A DNA stretch of 64,000 nucleotides from Culturomica massiliensis (lineage in GTDB: Bacteria > Bacteroidota > Bacteroidia > Bacteroidales > Marinifilaceae). The DNA is taken from the NCBI RefSeq assembly GCF_900091655.1, contig NZ_LT594621.1, positions 3,058,532 to 3,122,531 on the forward strand, given 5' to 3'. The first letter of the stretch is position 1, and each line of letters begins with the position of its first letter. A program made the translations under genes and the position numbers. Shown here piece after piece: positions 53,120 through 62,191 of this stretch. The notes under the pieces are model-generated. The model saw only the letters and a program-made list of their open reading frames with translations. It searched no databases and had not been told where the DNA came from.

Positions 53120-54184
53120 TTACAACAAACCTCCGACATTTGTCGGACTTACTGATTTCAGCACCTTCACTTTCATCCCTTCTTTCAAACGATGCACACC
53201 TGCCGATACCACTATATCACCGGCTTTTAAGCCGTCGTATACAACAGCTTGCCCGTCTTTCAGCAATTTGACCATCTTTACGGGACGTTGCTTTACATTC
53301 TGCAATACAGGATCATACACCCAAACCGAAGCTTTCCCATCTTCCTCACATAAGGCGGTAGCCGGCACACTCGTCAAAACAACGGATTCCGGTTCGTATT
53401 CTATCGTTACATTGACACTCATACCTGCCGCAATAGCCGACTCTTTATCGGCTTTCAAGCGCAATCTCACCCGATACAACTGATTTAAGTTTGCTTTCCG
53501 CGTGATCTCGACCAGTTCCAACGGAAATTCCCGGTCCGGGAAAACATCGAATGTACAGGCAAACGACTTGAAATGCTCCCGACGCACGTAATCACTCGAC
53601 GGAATATCAATCCCGACCTCAAAGTAACCGAGATTAATCATAGAAACCACGGGTATCCCGGCCCCCACAGTCTCATGCTTCTCGAAATATTTTTTCTGGA
53701 TATAACCGTCAAAAGGTGCCAGCAAACGGGTATCTTTCAATGCATTTTTATGAGCATTGTATTTCGCTGTAATCTGCTGAAGCCCGGATACGGCTTTGTC
53801 ATAATCATTCACCGGTACGCTGTTACGGCGGTAAAGCTCGATTACCCGTTCTGCTTCCGCTTTGATTTGCTTATACTCAGCTTCCGTTGCTGACAGCTGC
53901 ACTTCATAATCTCTCGGATCAATTTCAGCGACCAACTCCCCCTTACGCACAAAAGCTCCGGATTCCGCCGGCATCCTCAGAATCGGACCGGCAATCCGAA
54001 AAGCCAGATCAACATCCGAGGCAGCTTTTACCTTCCCCGGATAAGTGATATGCAATTCATTTTGAAAACACCTGACAGTATCTGTTTTTACTGTCGGCAA
54101 CATTTCTTTTTCGGGCGTATTATGCCGGCAAGCACACAATACCAAAAATATCCCCAAAAGGATAATTCCAAAGTTACGTTTCAT
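53120..54184 (-). CDS. RND periplasmic adaptor lipoprotein 2
   Basis: 354 residues from MKRNFGIILLGIFLVLCACRH (lipobox C-A-C); the frame is open 18 codons further upstream without signal character. The lipoyl halves (FRIAGPILRMPAESGAFVRKGELVAEIDPRDY and LLAPFDGYIQKKYFEKHETVGAG) bracket a short hairpin with YRRNSVPVNDYDKAVSGLQQ, closely paralleling adaptor 1. It is 187 bp downstream of the ABC-2 permease operon and could be co-transcribed with it. Confidence 0.94.
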   Translation of the reverse strand: MKRNFGIILLGIFLVLCACRHNTPEKEMLPTVKTDTVRCFQNELHITYPGKVKAASDVDLAFRIAGPILRMPAESGAFVRKGELVAEIDPRDYEVQLSATEAEYKQIKAEAERVIELYRRNSVPVNDYDKAVSGLQQITAKYNAHKNALKDTRLLAPFDGYIQKKYFEKHETVGAGIPVVSMINLGYFEVGIDIPSSDYVRREHFKSFACTFDVFPDREFPLELVEITRKANLNQLYRVRLRLKADKESAIAAGMSVNVTIEYEPESVVLTSVPATALCEEDGKASVWVYDPVLQNVKQRPVKMVKLLKDGQAVVYDGLKAGDIVVSAGVHRLKEGMKVKVLKSVSPTNVGGLL

Positions 54185-54371
54185 ATTCCAATATCTAAAA
54201 TTACACCTGATACACACGCAAAATTTACCACAAACCACTCCGTTCCAATCCTCCTTATTATCAATTGCACAAGCCTTTACCGCGGTTTTCTCTCCTGTTT
54301 TTCACCCCGGCGATCTTCATTTCCCCACTACGGCAAGCGACGTTATCCCATACAATAAAAACAGCAAAGAG

Positions 54372-55556
54372 CTAAAGACCGGAAAACGTTTTCCGGATTC
54401 TACGCCCCTCACAATAATACAAAAAACAAGCCAAAACGAAATAAACCGCAACCAATATCCAAAGGCTCAGAAACTCTCCCCGGACATCTCCGAAAGAAGC
54501 TCCTAAACTATTTATTTTCACATATCCTTCAATACCGTATGTCGAAGGGAAAAGCTTTGAAAAAAACACCCAATAGTCCGGAATCGCGGATGAAGGCCAG
54601 GATATACCCGACATAAACATCAAAGGAACCGATGTAAACACGAATATCAGGAAAGGTGTTTCCCGCTGCCGGCACAAAAACGATAAGGCCATTGCCAAAA
54701 AAACGCAGGCCAGCAAAAAGGGAGTCAGAAAAAGAAACAATTCCCATTTATCCCCAATCCGGGTCAGGTTAAAAATACCAGGTACCACCACAAATATCCA
54801 TACGGACATCAAAATATAAACCGGTAAATAAGCCAAAGCTTTTCCTACAACCACCGCTACCGGATCAGCATAATGCCCATTCGACGGTGTTACACGCCCG
54901 AAACGGTTGCGCTCCCGGGCCGTCCCAGCCAAAGTGCCGACTCCCAGTAAAAGGGATTGTTGTATAACCAAAATCAAAATAGCCGGGATGATAAAAGTAG
55001 CATACCCACTTTGGGGATTGAAAATTTTTACTTCTTCCATCCGCACCGGAGAAGCTGTCAACTCCTGTTGTTTGACCGAAGCATAAGGCAGGCCTTCTAC
55101 CTGTATGGCCTTCCCCATTCCGATAGCGACACTGCTGGCTGCCTGCAACAAAGCTTTGTAATTAAGCAAAGCCCCCATATCACAATACAAAGACACATGA
55201 GCTTGTCTGCCCTGTACTAAATCCCGGTCGAAATCCGCAGGTATTTCCAGAATACCGTATATTTTCTTCTCATACAACAACTGCCGGGCCTCTTCCATAT
55301 CCCTGCATTTCGCCACCACAGCAACACCGGAAGAGGCATCCCACGCCCGGATAAACTCCCGGCTTTCATAGCCATTTGCCCGGTCTACCACTGCGACAGG
55401 GACGTCGAAAACCGTCTCGTTACTGTAAATATAAGTATACACCACCGGATATACCAATGTCAATGCGATAAAAAAGGTCAACACCGCACTGTCACCGAAA
55501 ACGGCTTTTAATTCTTTTCGAAAAATATACCCTATGTTATACCACATTTTTCTCAT
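54372..55556 (-). CDS. ABC-2 type permease (YhhJ/YbhR-like), second of pair
   Basis: 394 residues. One N-terminal TM (about 25-45), a large periplasmic domain (about 50-180) and five C-terminal TMs (about 185-390), the ABC2_membrane_3 layout. EERNRFGR-type sequence (GTLAGTARERNRFGRV) is the conserved E-R-x-x-G region of ABC-2 exporters. It is 12 bp downstream of its partner permease. No ATP-binding subunit is encoded in the cluster, and neither permease contains Walker motifs. Confidence 0.88.
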   Translation of the reverse strand: MRKMWYNIGYIFRKELKAVFGDSAVLTFFIALTLVYPVVYTYIYSNETVFDVPVAVVDRANGYESREFIRAWDASSGVAVVAKCRDMEEARQLLYEKKIYGILEIPADFDRDLVQGRQAHVSLYCDMGALLNYKALLQAASSVAIGMGKAIQVEGLPYASVKQQELTASPVRMEEVKIFNPQSGYATFIIPAILILVIQQSLLLGVGTLAGTARERNRFGRVTPSNGHYADPVAVVVGKALAYLPVYILMSVWIFVVVPGIFNLTRIGDKWELFLFLTPFLLACVFLAMALSFLCRQRETPFLIFVFTSVPLMFMSGISWPSSAIPDYWVFFSKLFPSTYGIEGYVKINSLGASFGDVRGEFLSLWILVAVYFVLACFLYYCEGRRIRKTFSGL

Positions 55557-55568
55557 TTTTGCATCCTC

Positions 55569-56726
55569 TTAAGGCAAATACTCATTTTTCAACAACCGGG
55601 CTTTCAAACGCGGCATAACAAGCAACGGCAAAAGCATAAAAAGTACAAGAGCCATATAGGGCTGCCAGGAATAGGTCAGCGGAATTCCGTTAAGAGCCTG
55701 ATCGACATATATCAGATAATAATGCCGCATCGGAAAAAGAGGAACAAAATATTGCATCGGTTCCGGCATGGAACGGACGGGAAAAGTAAAGCCGCTGACA
55801 GAAAACGACAATACCGACCACAAAGCACAGGTACTCAATGCGATCCGGTTCCGGCTATAAATCCCCGTCATCAGTAAAGCAAATCCCTGCGATGCCAATA
55901 TCAGACACAACATCACCAGAAACATCGGAAAAAATCCGCTATTTAAAGGAAAATGCAGAAACCTGTACAATAAAGCCAGACAAAAGCAACCGATTACCAT
56001 AAAGATCAACAACTGCGGAAGTAGCTTTCCGGTAACGGCCGTCAACACCGAATCATGACTCAATGCCATCAATTCCCGGGCTGTCCCTTTTTTCAATTCT
56101 TCTCCAAAGCTATAGGTAACCACAAACATGGCAAACATACCCAAAAACGCAGGTAACAATATATTCGAAAGATATACGGCATAACTCAACCAGGGATTAT
56201 TCAGCGGATGGGTATCCACGACCACCGGATTCAAACGGGCCGACAACCGGGGATCTGTATCTCCTTTTGCTTCCAGCAAAGCTTTCTGTACGGCTCCGTT
56301 AGCCAGTGCAGCCTGTAAACGCATATCTTTGTATATCAGAGAACCGGGAAGAATATAAGAATCGTTGGTATAAAACGACAATACCGGCTCTTTTCCGGAA
56401 GAAGCTTCCTGCCGGAAATTTTCGGGAATATAAAATATACCGTATATTTCTCCTTTTTGCATCGCCTTCCGGGCTTCTGAAAAATCTCCGGTACGCATCA
56501 CAATCTCCGTCTGTCCGAAAGCATCCAGGGAACGGGTTAAGGAACGGGAAGTCGAAGTATTGTCTTTGTCTACAACGGCTATCGGCAAATTCGTAGGGAC
56601 TCCTTCTTTAAAAAGATCGGCAAAAAACAGGAAACAACATACCGGAGCGATTACCATCATAAAGAGGTATATCCGGCGCGATGCCAGCCTTACCATTTCC
56701 CGTTTCATAATTGTCCACAATACCAT
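55569..56726 (-). CDS. ABC-2 type permease (YhhJ/YbhS-like), first of pair
   Basis: 385 residues with the same plan as the next gene: TM near 15-36 (RRIYLFMMVIAPVCCFLFFA), an extracytoplasmic domain with DKDNTSTSRSLTRSLDAFGQ, then five TMs. FGEELKKGTARELMALSHDSV is the E-x-x-x-G-T motif of ABC-2 exporters. The DNA separation from the HlyD-like adaptor is 17 bp, so it is part of a TolC-adaptor-permease-permease operon. Confidence 0.88.
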   Translation of the reverse strand: MVLWTIMKREMVRLASRRIYLFMMVIAPVCCFLFFADLFKEGVPTNLPIAVVDKDNTSTSRSLTRSLDAFGQTEIVMRTGDFSEARKAMQKGEIYGIFYIPENFRQEASSGKEPVLSFYTNDSYILPGSLIYKDMRLQAALANGAVQKALLEAKGDTDPRLSARLNPVVVDTHPLNNPWLSYAVYLSNILLPAFLGMFAMFVVTYSFGEELKKGTARELMALSHDSVLTAVTGKLLPQLLIFMVIGCFCLALLYRFLHFPLNSGFFPMFLVMLCLILASQGFALLMTGIYSRNRIALSTCALWSVLSFSVSGFTFPVRSMPEPMQYFVPLFPMRHYYLIYVDQALNGIPLTYSWQPYMALVLFMLLPLLVMPRLKARLLKNEYLP

Positions 56727-56743
56727 TCCGCCTGATTTTTAGC

Positions 56744-57736
56744 TTATCGTTTACTTCCACTTTTCAGTACACTCATCCCCGGCCGAAGCCCTTCCACTTT
56801 TTCGGTAGGAACAGCCTTTACTTCGAATGTCTTAGCGTCAAACTGTCCGGTCGTTTTGGTCGCTCTCCAGGCGGCATAACTTCCCCGGTCTTTCATATAG
56901 GTCACTTTTAAGGTGATTTCTTTATTTTTCAAAGCCGGTATTACAGCCGTAAACGTCTCTCCCATCCGGATATCTCCCAACAAGTCTTCCCGGATATTGA
57001 AAGACACCCACATATCGTCGGGATCCATAACGTCCATAATCGGAGCTCCGGTTCCCACCAGCTCCCCGACATTCGGGTAACGTTCCGAAATTTCCCCGTC
57101 AACAGGAGATACGAGGAATGTCTCGTTGAGATAGGACTCCACTTCTGCAACCGCACCTTTAGCCCGGTTCAATTGCGCCTCTGCTGCTAATTTATCTTCC
57201 TGCTGTGCGCCGTTTCTCACCATTTCATACTGAGCATGAGCAGCCTGTTCCGTCGCCTTCATTGCTTTATAGTTGGCTTCTGCCTCATCTTTTTTTTGAG
57301 CCGACACAACTTCATTTTCAAACAAAACCTGTACACGTTCGTACGATTTCTGTGCAATATCCAAAGCTGCCAAAGCCTTCTGCCAATTCTGATAAGCCAT
57401 TGCCAACTGTTCTGAACGGGAACCGTTGTCCACTTTTTTATTCATCGCCAGAGCTGCCGCTTCTACAGCCCGGGCCTGTTCGAATTTAGCCTGTACATCC
57501 GGACTCCACAGGATCACCAGCGTATCCCCCTTCTGAACCCGATCTCCTTCCGAAGCCATAAAACGCTCGATACGCCCGGGGACTTTCCCTGATATACGCA
57601 CTTCTGTCGCTTCAGCCTCTCCTTGAATAATCTCCGGTTGAGGTTCCCAAAAAATAAAGCCGAAAATCGCTACCAGCAAAATCAACCCGACGATCCCACC
57701 CAACACGATCACTTTGTTTCTTTCTTGTTTTTCCAT
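56744..57736 (-). CDS. HlyD-family membrane-anchored adaptor (YbhG/EmrA-like)
   Basis: 330 residues. A single N-terminal helix (about 8-29, VIVLGGIVGLILLVAIFGFIF), then a biotinyl-lipoyl half EVRISGKVPGRIERFMASEGDRVQKGDTLVIL, a coiled-coil hairpin (about 75-190), and LVSPVDGEISERYPNVGELVGTGAP. It links the ABC-2 permease pair to the TolC encoded 53 bp upstream. The basic C-terminus KSGSKR is close to the start of the next gene. Confidence 0.92.
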   Translation of the reverse strand: MEKQERNKVIVLGGIVGLILLVAIFGFIFWEPQPEIIQGEAEATEVRISGKVPGRIERFMASEGDRVQKGDTLVILWSPDVQAKFEQARAVEAAALAMNKKVDNGSRSEQLAMAYQNWQKALAALDIAQKSYERVQVLFENEVVSAQKKDEAEANYKAMKATEQAAHAQYEMVRNGAQQEDKLAAEAQLNRAKGAVAEVESYLNETFLVSPVDGEISERYPNVGELVGTGAPIMDVMDPDDMWVSFNIREDLLGDIRMGETFTAVIPALKNKEITLKVTYMKDRGSYAAWRATKTTGQFDAKTFEVKAVPTEKVEGLRPGMSVLKSGSKR

Positions 57737-57789
57737 TGTATCTTATGCTTAAATATTTACCGATTCTGTAATTTTCTATTTCGTACGCT

Positions 57790-59199
57790 CTACTTTCCCA
57801 ATACACCATAAGCCTTTAACAAATATACCTCACACAATTTCATTTCGATCTGTGCATCAATCCGGTCAGATTGAGCAGATAACCAAGCCGTTTGAGCCTC
57901 AAGCACATTCAACACCGGAATTGTTCCTTCCCTGAATCCCACTTCGGCAAGCTTCAGGTTTTCTTCTGCCCGTTGCCGGTTATGTTCCGCCATTTCCAGC
58001 TTCTTGGCTACCTCCCGTCTCTTAAATTCCGCCTGGCTTACCTGTAACTCGATCTGCTCCTTTGCCTCTTGCAGTCTATATTCCATAATTCCCGTTTGCG
58101 CCCGGGCATTCCGTAAACTTTTCCGGGAAGCACCCCAATGAAAGATCGGTGCCTTTACCCCGATTCCCACACTCCACATACCATCCATCTTCGTACTGAT
58201 ACCGTCGAAAAACGAGGGCGCCATCGTCAGGTAATTTGCCGTTAACGCTACCGTCGGGAGGTAATCCGACAAAGCGATCTTCTCTTTTTTCTTATAGATA
58301 CGGGCCGCCAACTCCAAACCGGCAACCTCAGGCCGCCGGGCATACACCTGTTCCAGTGTCAATGCAGGAATCACAACATCCGGCTGCAACTCCATATTTT
58401 CTTCCCGCAGCGTATAAACCGTATCGGTCGGCAAACCACAAATCTGATTCAGATGCATACGGGATAAACTCACACCGTCCTCCACTCTTAAACGAAGCAT
58501 CTCCGCCTCGTTGAGCTTTACCTTGACCGACAGGACATCGGCTTTCGTCGTAACCCCGGTAGTATACATCACCTCGATATCACGGGTAAACTTCTGCAAT
58601 GATTCGACATATTTATCGGCCAGTTTTTTGCGGTTAACGAGAGAAACGACCTGCCAATACGCTTCATCCGTCATCTGAATGACATTTTGCATTTCCTGTT
58701 CCAATTTACTCTCGGAAAGCTGTTCCGATAAACCGGCCAATTGGTTATAAGCCCTGATTTTCCCTCCCATATACACCGGCTGGGTCAATCCCAGTTGCAA
58801 CAATGCCGTATTCCGGGCATCGACAGTCATCGCTTCCCTGGGTAAAAGGGCATAATCTTTCGGTACCGGCTTTCCATTTACAATTTGTATCTGGTCTCCC
58901 CGTAATCCCCAACTCCCGTCAGCCTTTATCGTTCCTACCGGCAAATAGGCATCATGCTCCAACAAATTGATCTCTTTCTGATTGCGTATGTAAATACCCG
59001 CCCCATCGATAGACGGCAGGTATTTTGTAAAAGCTTCTGCTTTTTGTGCCCGGCTGGCTTCAAGTTCTTTTCCGGCAATTTTAAGCTTTTTATTATTCTC
59101 TATCGCCAAATTCCGGCAATCCTGCAAATTCAAAACCTGCTGAGCCGATAAACTATGAAATAATACTCCTAAAAAAATACAGAGAACTGCTTTTATCAT
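57790..59199 (-). CDS. TolC-family outer-membrane channel of the ABC-2 operon
   Basis: 469 residues. Signal peptide MIKAVLCIFLGVLFHSLSAQ. OEP motifs are LNLQDCRNLAIENNKKLKIAGKE and RAEENLKLAEVGFREGTIPVLNVLEAQTAWLSAQSDRIDAQ. It is more distant from the two RND TolC proteins than they are from each other. First structural gene after the two TetR genes. An 18-bp motif shared with the TetR leader lies 109 bp upstream. Confidence 0.93.
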   Translation of the reverse strand: MIKAVLCIFLGVLFHSLSAQQVLNLQDCRNLAIENNKKLKIAGKELEASRAQKAEAFTKYLPSIDGAGIYIRNQKEINLLEHDAYLPVGTIKADGSWGLRGDQIQIVNGKPVPKDYALLPREAMTVDARNTALLQLGLTQPVYMGGKIRAYNQLAGLSEQLSESKLEQEMQNVIQMTDEAYWQVVSLVNRKKLADKYVESLQKFTRDIEVMYTTGVTTKADVLSVKVKLNEAEMLRLRVEDGVSLSRMHLNQICGLPTDTVYTLREENMELQPDVVIPALTLEQVYARRPEVAGLELAARIYKKKEKIALSDYLPTVALTANYLTMAPSFFDGISTKMDGMWSVGIGVKAPIFHWGASRKSLRNARAQTGIMEYRLQEAKEQIELQVSQAEFKRREVAKKLEMAEHNRQRAEENLKLAEVGFREGTIPVLNVLEAQTAWLSAQSDRIDAQIEMKLCEVYLLKAYGVLGK

Positions 59200-59307
59200 T
59201 TTTTCCGTTTTTACTTATTATATTTTCCACCCGAATCCGACTCTCTCAACCGCCTTAGCGGGATTAACTCTGTTTTACGTCTTTTAAATATTCCCGTTTC
59301 TTTATTT

Positions 59308-59325
59308 TTTATACTTTACGGTATG
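59308..59325. promoter_or_regulatory. candidate TetR operator upstream of the efflux genes
   Basis: TTTATACTTTACGGTATG, matching 17 of 18 bases with the site at 60544-60561. The core ATAC...GTAT is an imperfect inverted repeat as used by TetR dimers. It lies between the TetR stop and the TolC gene. Confidence 0.6.
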
Positions 59326-59341
59326 TTCAAGGTAAAATAAA

Positions 59342-59944
59342 TCAATTTACAGAAACCAGCGCATACAGTTGCTCGTATTGTGAGCGTACTGCCGACAAGG
59401 CATAAGACACATCCTGATGCATAATCAGATAATTGATTACTCCGACACTGATATTCAGCAAATTTTTTGCCAAAATCGACGTATCGATATCGTCCCTCAA
59501 TTCCCCTGCCCGCTTGGCATTCAAAATCAATTGTTCCAATTTCGATAAACGCAATATCTTTGCCGCCAGTACAACCTTCTTCAATTCGGGATACAGAGCG
59601 ATCACCTCTACAATCAAAGACAAACAGAGTATTTCCGGTATCTCACTGCTAAAAGTACGGGCAGAATAATTGTCTATTTCCGTCAGTTTCCGGATGGTCA
59701 GATCAACATATTCCCGCAAAGTAGAAATACGATCGAATTCTTCCGTCCGCTGTGTATTTAACAAGGCATAATAAGCATTCAACCCTTCTTTCAGTACCTC
59801 TTCTTTATTGGTAAAATGGTAATAAAACGTTCCCCGGGTGATCCTGGCTGCCCGCTCAATATCATTCAGCCGTACTGCTTTAAACCCTTTTTTCAGAAAC
59901 AACAGAAACGCTGTCTCTATGATCTGTTGCCTGGTATTTGTCAT
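59342..59944 (-). CDS. TetR-family repressor 1
   Basis: 200 residues. The N-terminal HTH region TRQQIIETAFLLFLKKGFKAVRLNDIERAARITRGTFYYHFTNKEEVLKEGLNAYY is a canonical TetR DNA-binding domain; the rest is an all-helical ligand domain. Its start overlaps the stop of TetR 2 by 4 bp (ATGA), and the TolC operon follows. Probably represses the efflux genes downstream. It shares the length and helical plan of TetR 2, so the pair may be a tandem duplication that could form heterodimers. Confidence 0.92.
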   Translation of the reverse strand: MTNTRQQIIETAFLLFLKKGFKAVRLNDIERAARITRGTFYYHFTNKEEVLKEGLNAYYALLNTQRTEEFDRISTLREYVDLTIRKLTEIDNYSARTFSSEIPEILCLSLIVEVIALYPELKKVVLAAKILRLSKLEQLILNAKRAGELRDDIDTSILAKNLLNISVGVINYLIMHQDVSYALSAVRSQYEQLYALVSVN

Positions 59945-60540
59945 TGTTTTATCAACATATAATACTGTTCAAACTGCATACGCATATCCGAAAAAACGAA
60001 ACGCATATTTTCAGTTCCCAATTCGATATTCAGCATACTGGTTGCCACCGACATCAGGTTACGCGCCAATACCGAAGTATCCGGGGTCGCTTTGATCTCT
60101 CCCTGCTGCTTGGCCCTTAAGATCATATACTCCCACTGCGATAAGCGCTTTTTGTTCAATTCCCCGATTTGCTTCCGATAGTCCGGAAATATCCCTCCGA
60201 CTTCCAGCACCAACTGAAAAAAAGCCACTTCGATAATAAAGAAATCAAACAACTTCTGAAGTTTGGCTGCTTTCTGTTCTTTCCTCTCTACGATCATGTC
60301 GATGTATTCCCGTAAAGACCCAATCCGTAATAACTCAGCCTCATCCAACTCCCCGCTGACAGATAAATATTTTTCAATGCCCGCTTTCAGTATCTCTCCC
60401 TTATTCCGGAAATAATAGTAGAATGCACCTTTCGTTAAACCGGTTGCATGTTCCAAATCCTTGAGAGAACAGGCTTTATATCCTCTGTTCAGAAATTGAA
60501 AAAAAGATTTATTTACTATTTCATCCTTCAAATCAGCCAT
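59941..60540 (-). CDS. TetR-family repressor 2
   Basis: 199 residues from the ATG at 60540 (MADLKDEIVNKSFFQFLNRG); 44 further upstream codons are open but would read through the leader and the candidate operator. HTH: YKACSLKDLEHATGLTKGAFYYYFRNKGEILKAGI. The ligand domain begins with LSVSGELDEAELLRIGSLREYIDM. First gene of the TetR-TetR-efflux unit, divergent from the symporter gene. Confidence 0.92.
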   Translation of the reverse strand: MADLKDEIVNKSFFQFLNRGYKACSLKDLEHATGLTKGAFYYYFRNKGEILKAGIEKYLSVSGELDEAELLRIGSLREYIDMIVERKEQKAAKLQKLFDFFIIEVAFFQLVLEVGGIFPDYRKQIGELNKKRLSQWEYMILRAKQQGEIKATPDTSVLARNLMSVATSMLNIELGTENMRFVFSDMRMQFEQYYMLIKQ

Positions 60541-60543
60541 GTC

Positions 60544-60561
60544 TTTATACTTTTCGGTATG
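60544..60561. promoter_or_regulatory. candidate TetR operator in the TetR leader
   Basis: TTTATACTTTTCGGTATG, directly before the TetR 2 start codon, placed so that binding would block transcription from the promoter at 60589-60596. Near-identical to the site before the TolC gene. Confidence 0.6.
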
Positions 60562-60588
60562 CAAATTAAAATATTTTTTTTTACATAT

Positions 60589-60596
60589 CAAAAATA
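60589..60596 (-). promoter_or_regulatory. -7 box of the TetR operon
   Basis: TATTTTTG on the minus strand (TAnnTTTG), 49 bp before the TetR 2 start; -33 TTTG not evident. Confidence 0.45.
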
Positions 60597-60685
60597 TTTC
60601 CCAACAACCCTTATTTTCTCTTTGTATAAATGAAAAAACAATTGTAACATTGTGGTGCTTTAATCGTTTCACCTAAAAAAAACTT

Positions 60686-61858
60686 ATGAAGAGGATTAAA
60701 TTGGGTTTACTTCCGAGGATTATTATTGCTATCGCTCTCGGAATCGTATGCGGGCTGTTTTTTCCGGATTGGCTGACGGCCATTTTCGTTACTATAAATT
60801 CTTTGTTCGGAAATTTTCTGGGATTTATCATCCCGCTATTGATTTTAGGTTTAGTTGCTCCGGGCATTGCCGACTTGGGGAAAGGAGCGGGTAAGTTGTT
60901 GCTGATTACGGCACTGCTTGCATACTGCTTTACCCTGTTTTCCGGTTTTTTCACATACTTTTCCTGTAGTCTGGCTTATCCCTGGTTACTGGATACAACC
61001 CAACAATTGACACCCCTGGAAGGAGAAGCCGTCAAAACCATCGCCCCTTATTTCACCATCGATATGCCCCCGTTGATGCAAGTGATGACCTCCCTGATTT
61101 TAGCATTTACGCTGGGTTTGGGTATGTCTGTCATTCCGGGTAACCGCCTGAAAAATGTCATGGAAGATTTCAAAGACATCATCAATATCGTGATCAGTTC
61201 GATAATCATCCCTCTTTTGCCCCTGTACATTTTCGGTATATTTCTGAATATGACGACCTCCGGACAGGTAGCCGGAATCATGGGCGTATTTGTAAAGATT
61301 ATCATTGTCATTTTTGTCATGACCGTTATTCTGCTCTTCCTGCAATTCTTCATCGCAGGATCGGTAGGAAAAACCAATCCTTTCCGTTTGTTCCGGAACA
61401 TGTTGCCGGCATACATGACGGCTTTGGGTACACAATCTTCCGCAGCAACGATTCCCGTTACCTTGGAGCAAACCATCAAAAACGGAGTACGTCCCGAATT
61501 AGCAGGTTTTGTCATTCCCCTGTGTGCCACCATCCACTTATCCGGTAGCACCATGAAAATTGTTGCCTGTGCCATGGCCATCATGTTGGTTTCGGGGATG
61601 GATATTCATTTCGGCCAATTCGCCGGATTTATCATGATGCTGGGCATCGCTATGGTTGCTGCTCCCGGTGTTCCAGGAGGTGCAATTATGGCTGCTTTGG
61701 GAGTACTTCAATCCATGCTCGGTTTTGACGAAACCGCCCAGGGGTTAATGATCGCCCTATATATCGCCATGGATAGTTTCGGCACAGCCACCAACGTCAC
61801 CGGCGACGGTGCAATCGCAGTTATCGTAAACCGGATATATAAGAAAGAAAAAGCGTAA
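60686..61858 (+). CDS. dicarboxylate/amino acid:cation symporter (DAACS family)
   Basis: 390 residues, polytopic (about eight TMs plus two re-entrant loops). DAACS signatures are GTQSSAATIPVT (the serine-rich hairpin), PLCATIHLSGST, and DSFGTATNVTGDGAIAVIVN (the Asp/Asn substrate and cation site). Predicted to import C4-dicarboxylates, glutamate/aspartate or serine/threonine with Na+ or H+; the substrate cannot be read from sequence. Divergent from the TetR operon with a 145-bp gap; it could be under the same control, though no second operator lies on its side. Confidence 0.93.
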   Translation: MKRIKLGLLPRIIIAIALGIVCGLFFPDWLTAIFVTINSLFGNFLGFIIPLLILGLVAPGIADLGKGAGKLLLITALLAYCFTLFSGFFTYFSCSLAYPWLLDTTQQLTPLEGEAVKTIAPYFTIDMPPLMQVMTSLILAFTLGLGMSVIPGNRLKNVMEDFKDIINIVISSIIIPLLPLYIFGIFLNMTTSGQVAGIMGVFVKIIIVIFVMTVILLFLQFFIAGSVGKTNPFRLFRNMLPAYMTALGTQSSAATIPVTLEQTIKNGVRPELAGFVIPLCATIHLSGSTMKIVACAMAIMLVSGMDIHFGQFAGFIMMLGIAMVAAPGVPGGAIMAALGVLQSMLGFDETAQGLMIALYIAMDSFGTATNVTGDGAIAVIVNRIYKKEKA

Positions 61859-61865
61859 CAAGGCT

Positions 61866-61992
61866 CTGATTCAAATTGCAGATTTTAAATTTTAGATTGG
61901 GAGCATAAGGTGGGGATGGAGGGTATTTATGATTTACGATTTATGATTTATGATTTACGATTTAATGATTTAGGGGTTAGGGGTTTTGATTA
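61866..61992. repeat. intergenic repeat, left copy (AT-rich with GC core)
   Basis: Contains a core GGGAGCATAAGGTGGGGATG followed by GAGGGTATTT and then several ATTTATGATTTACGATTT units. It is repeated in inverted orientation at 63105-63215. It is non-coding and lies downstream of the symporter gene. Confidence 0.65.
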
Positions 61993-62133
61993 ATCGTACA
62001 GGTCTGTCCACAAAAAATTTTTAATGGACAGACGAGAAGTTACAAGGAAAATCGTAAGTAAAACATTAATATAAAACAAACTACGCCAGAATCCTGAATC
62101 AAAAATTACAAACAACATAAACCGTTAGCCCGA

Positions 62134-62163
62134 CAAAAAAGCCGCCCTTTTCAAGAGCGGCTC
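62134..62163 (-). terminator. terminator of the ABC ATPase gene
   Basis: On the minus strand, AGCCGCTCTT and AGGGCGGCT pair with one G-T, GAAA-type loop, followed by TTTTTTG. It lies 29 bp after the stop of the ATPase. Confidence 0.8.
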
Positions 62164-62191
62164 TTTCCAGTCAAAATTATGAGAAACTTGT

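Noticed and set aside
54379..54396. 18-bp palindrome CCGGAAAACGTTTTCCGG as a terminator
   Set aside because: It falls within the coding end of the ABC-2 permease, without a T-tract; a chance or structural coding feature is more likely.
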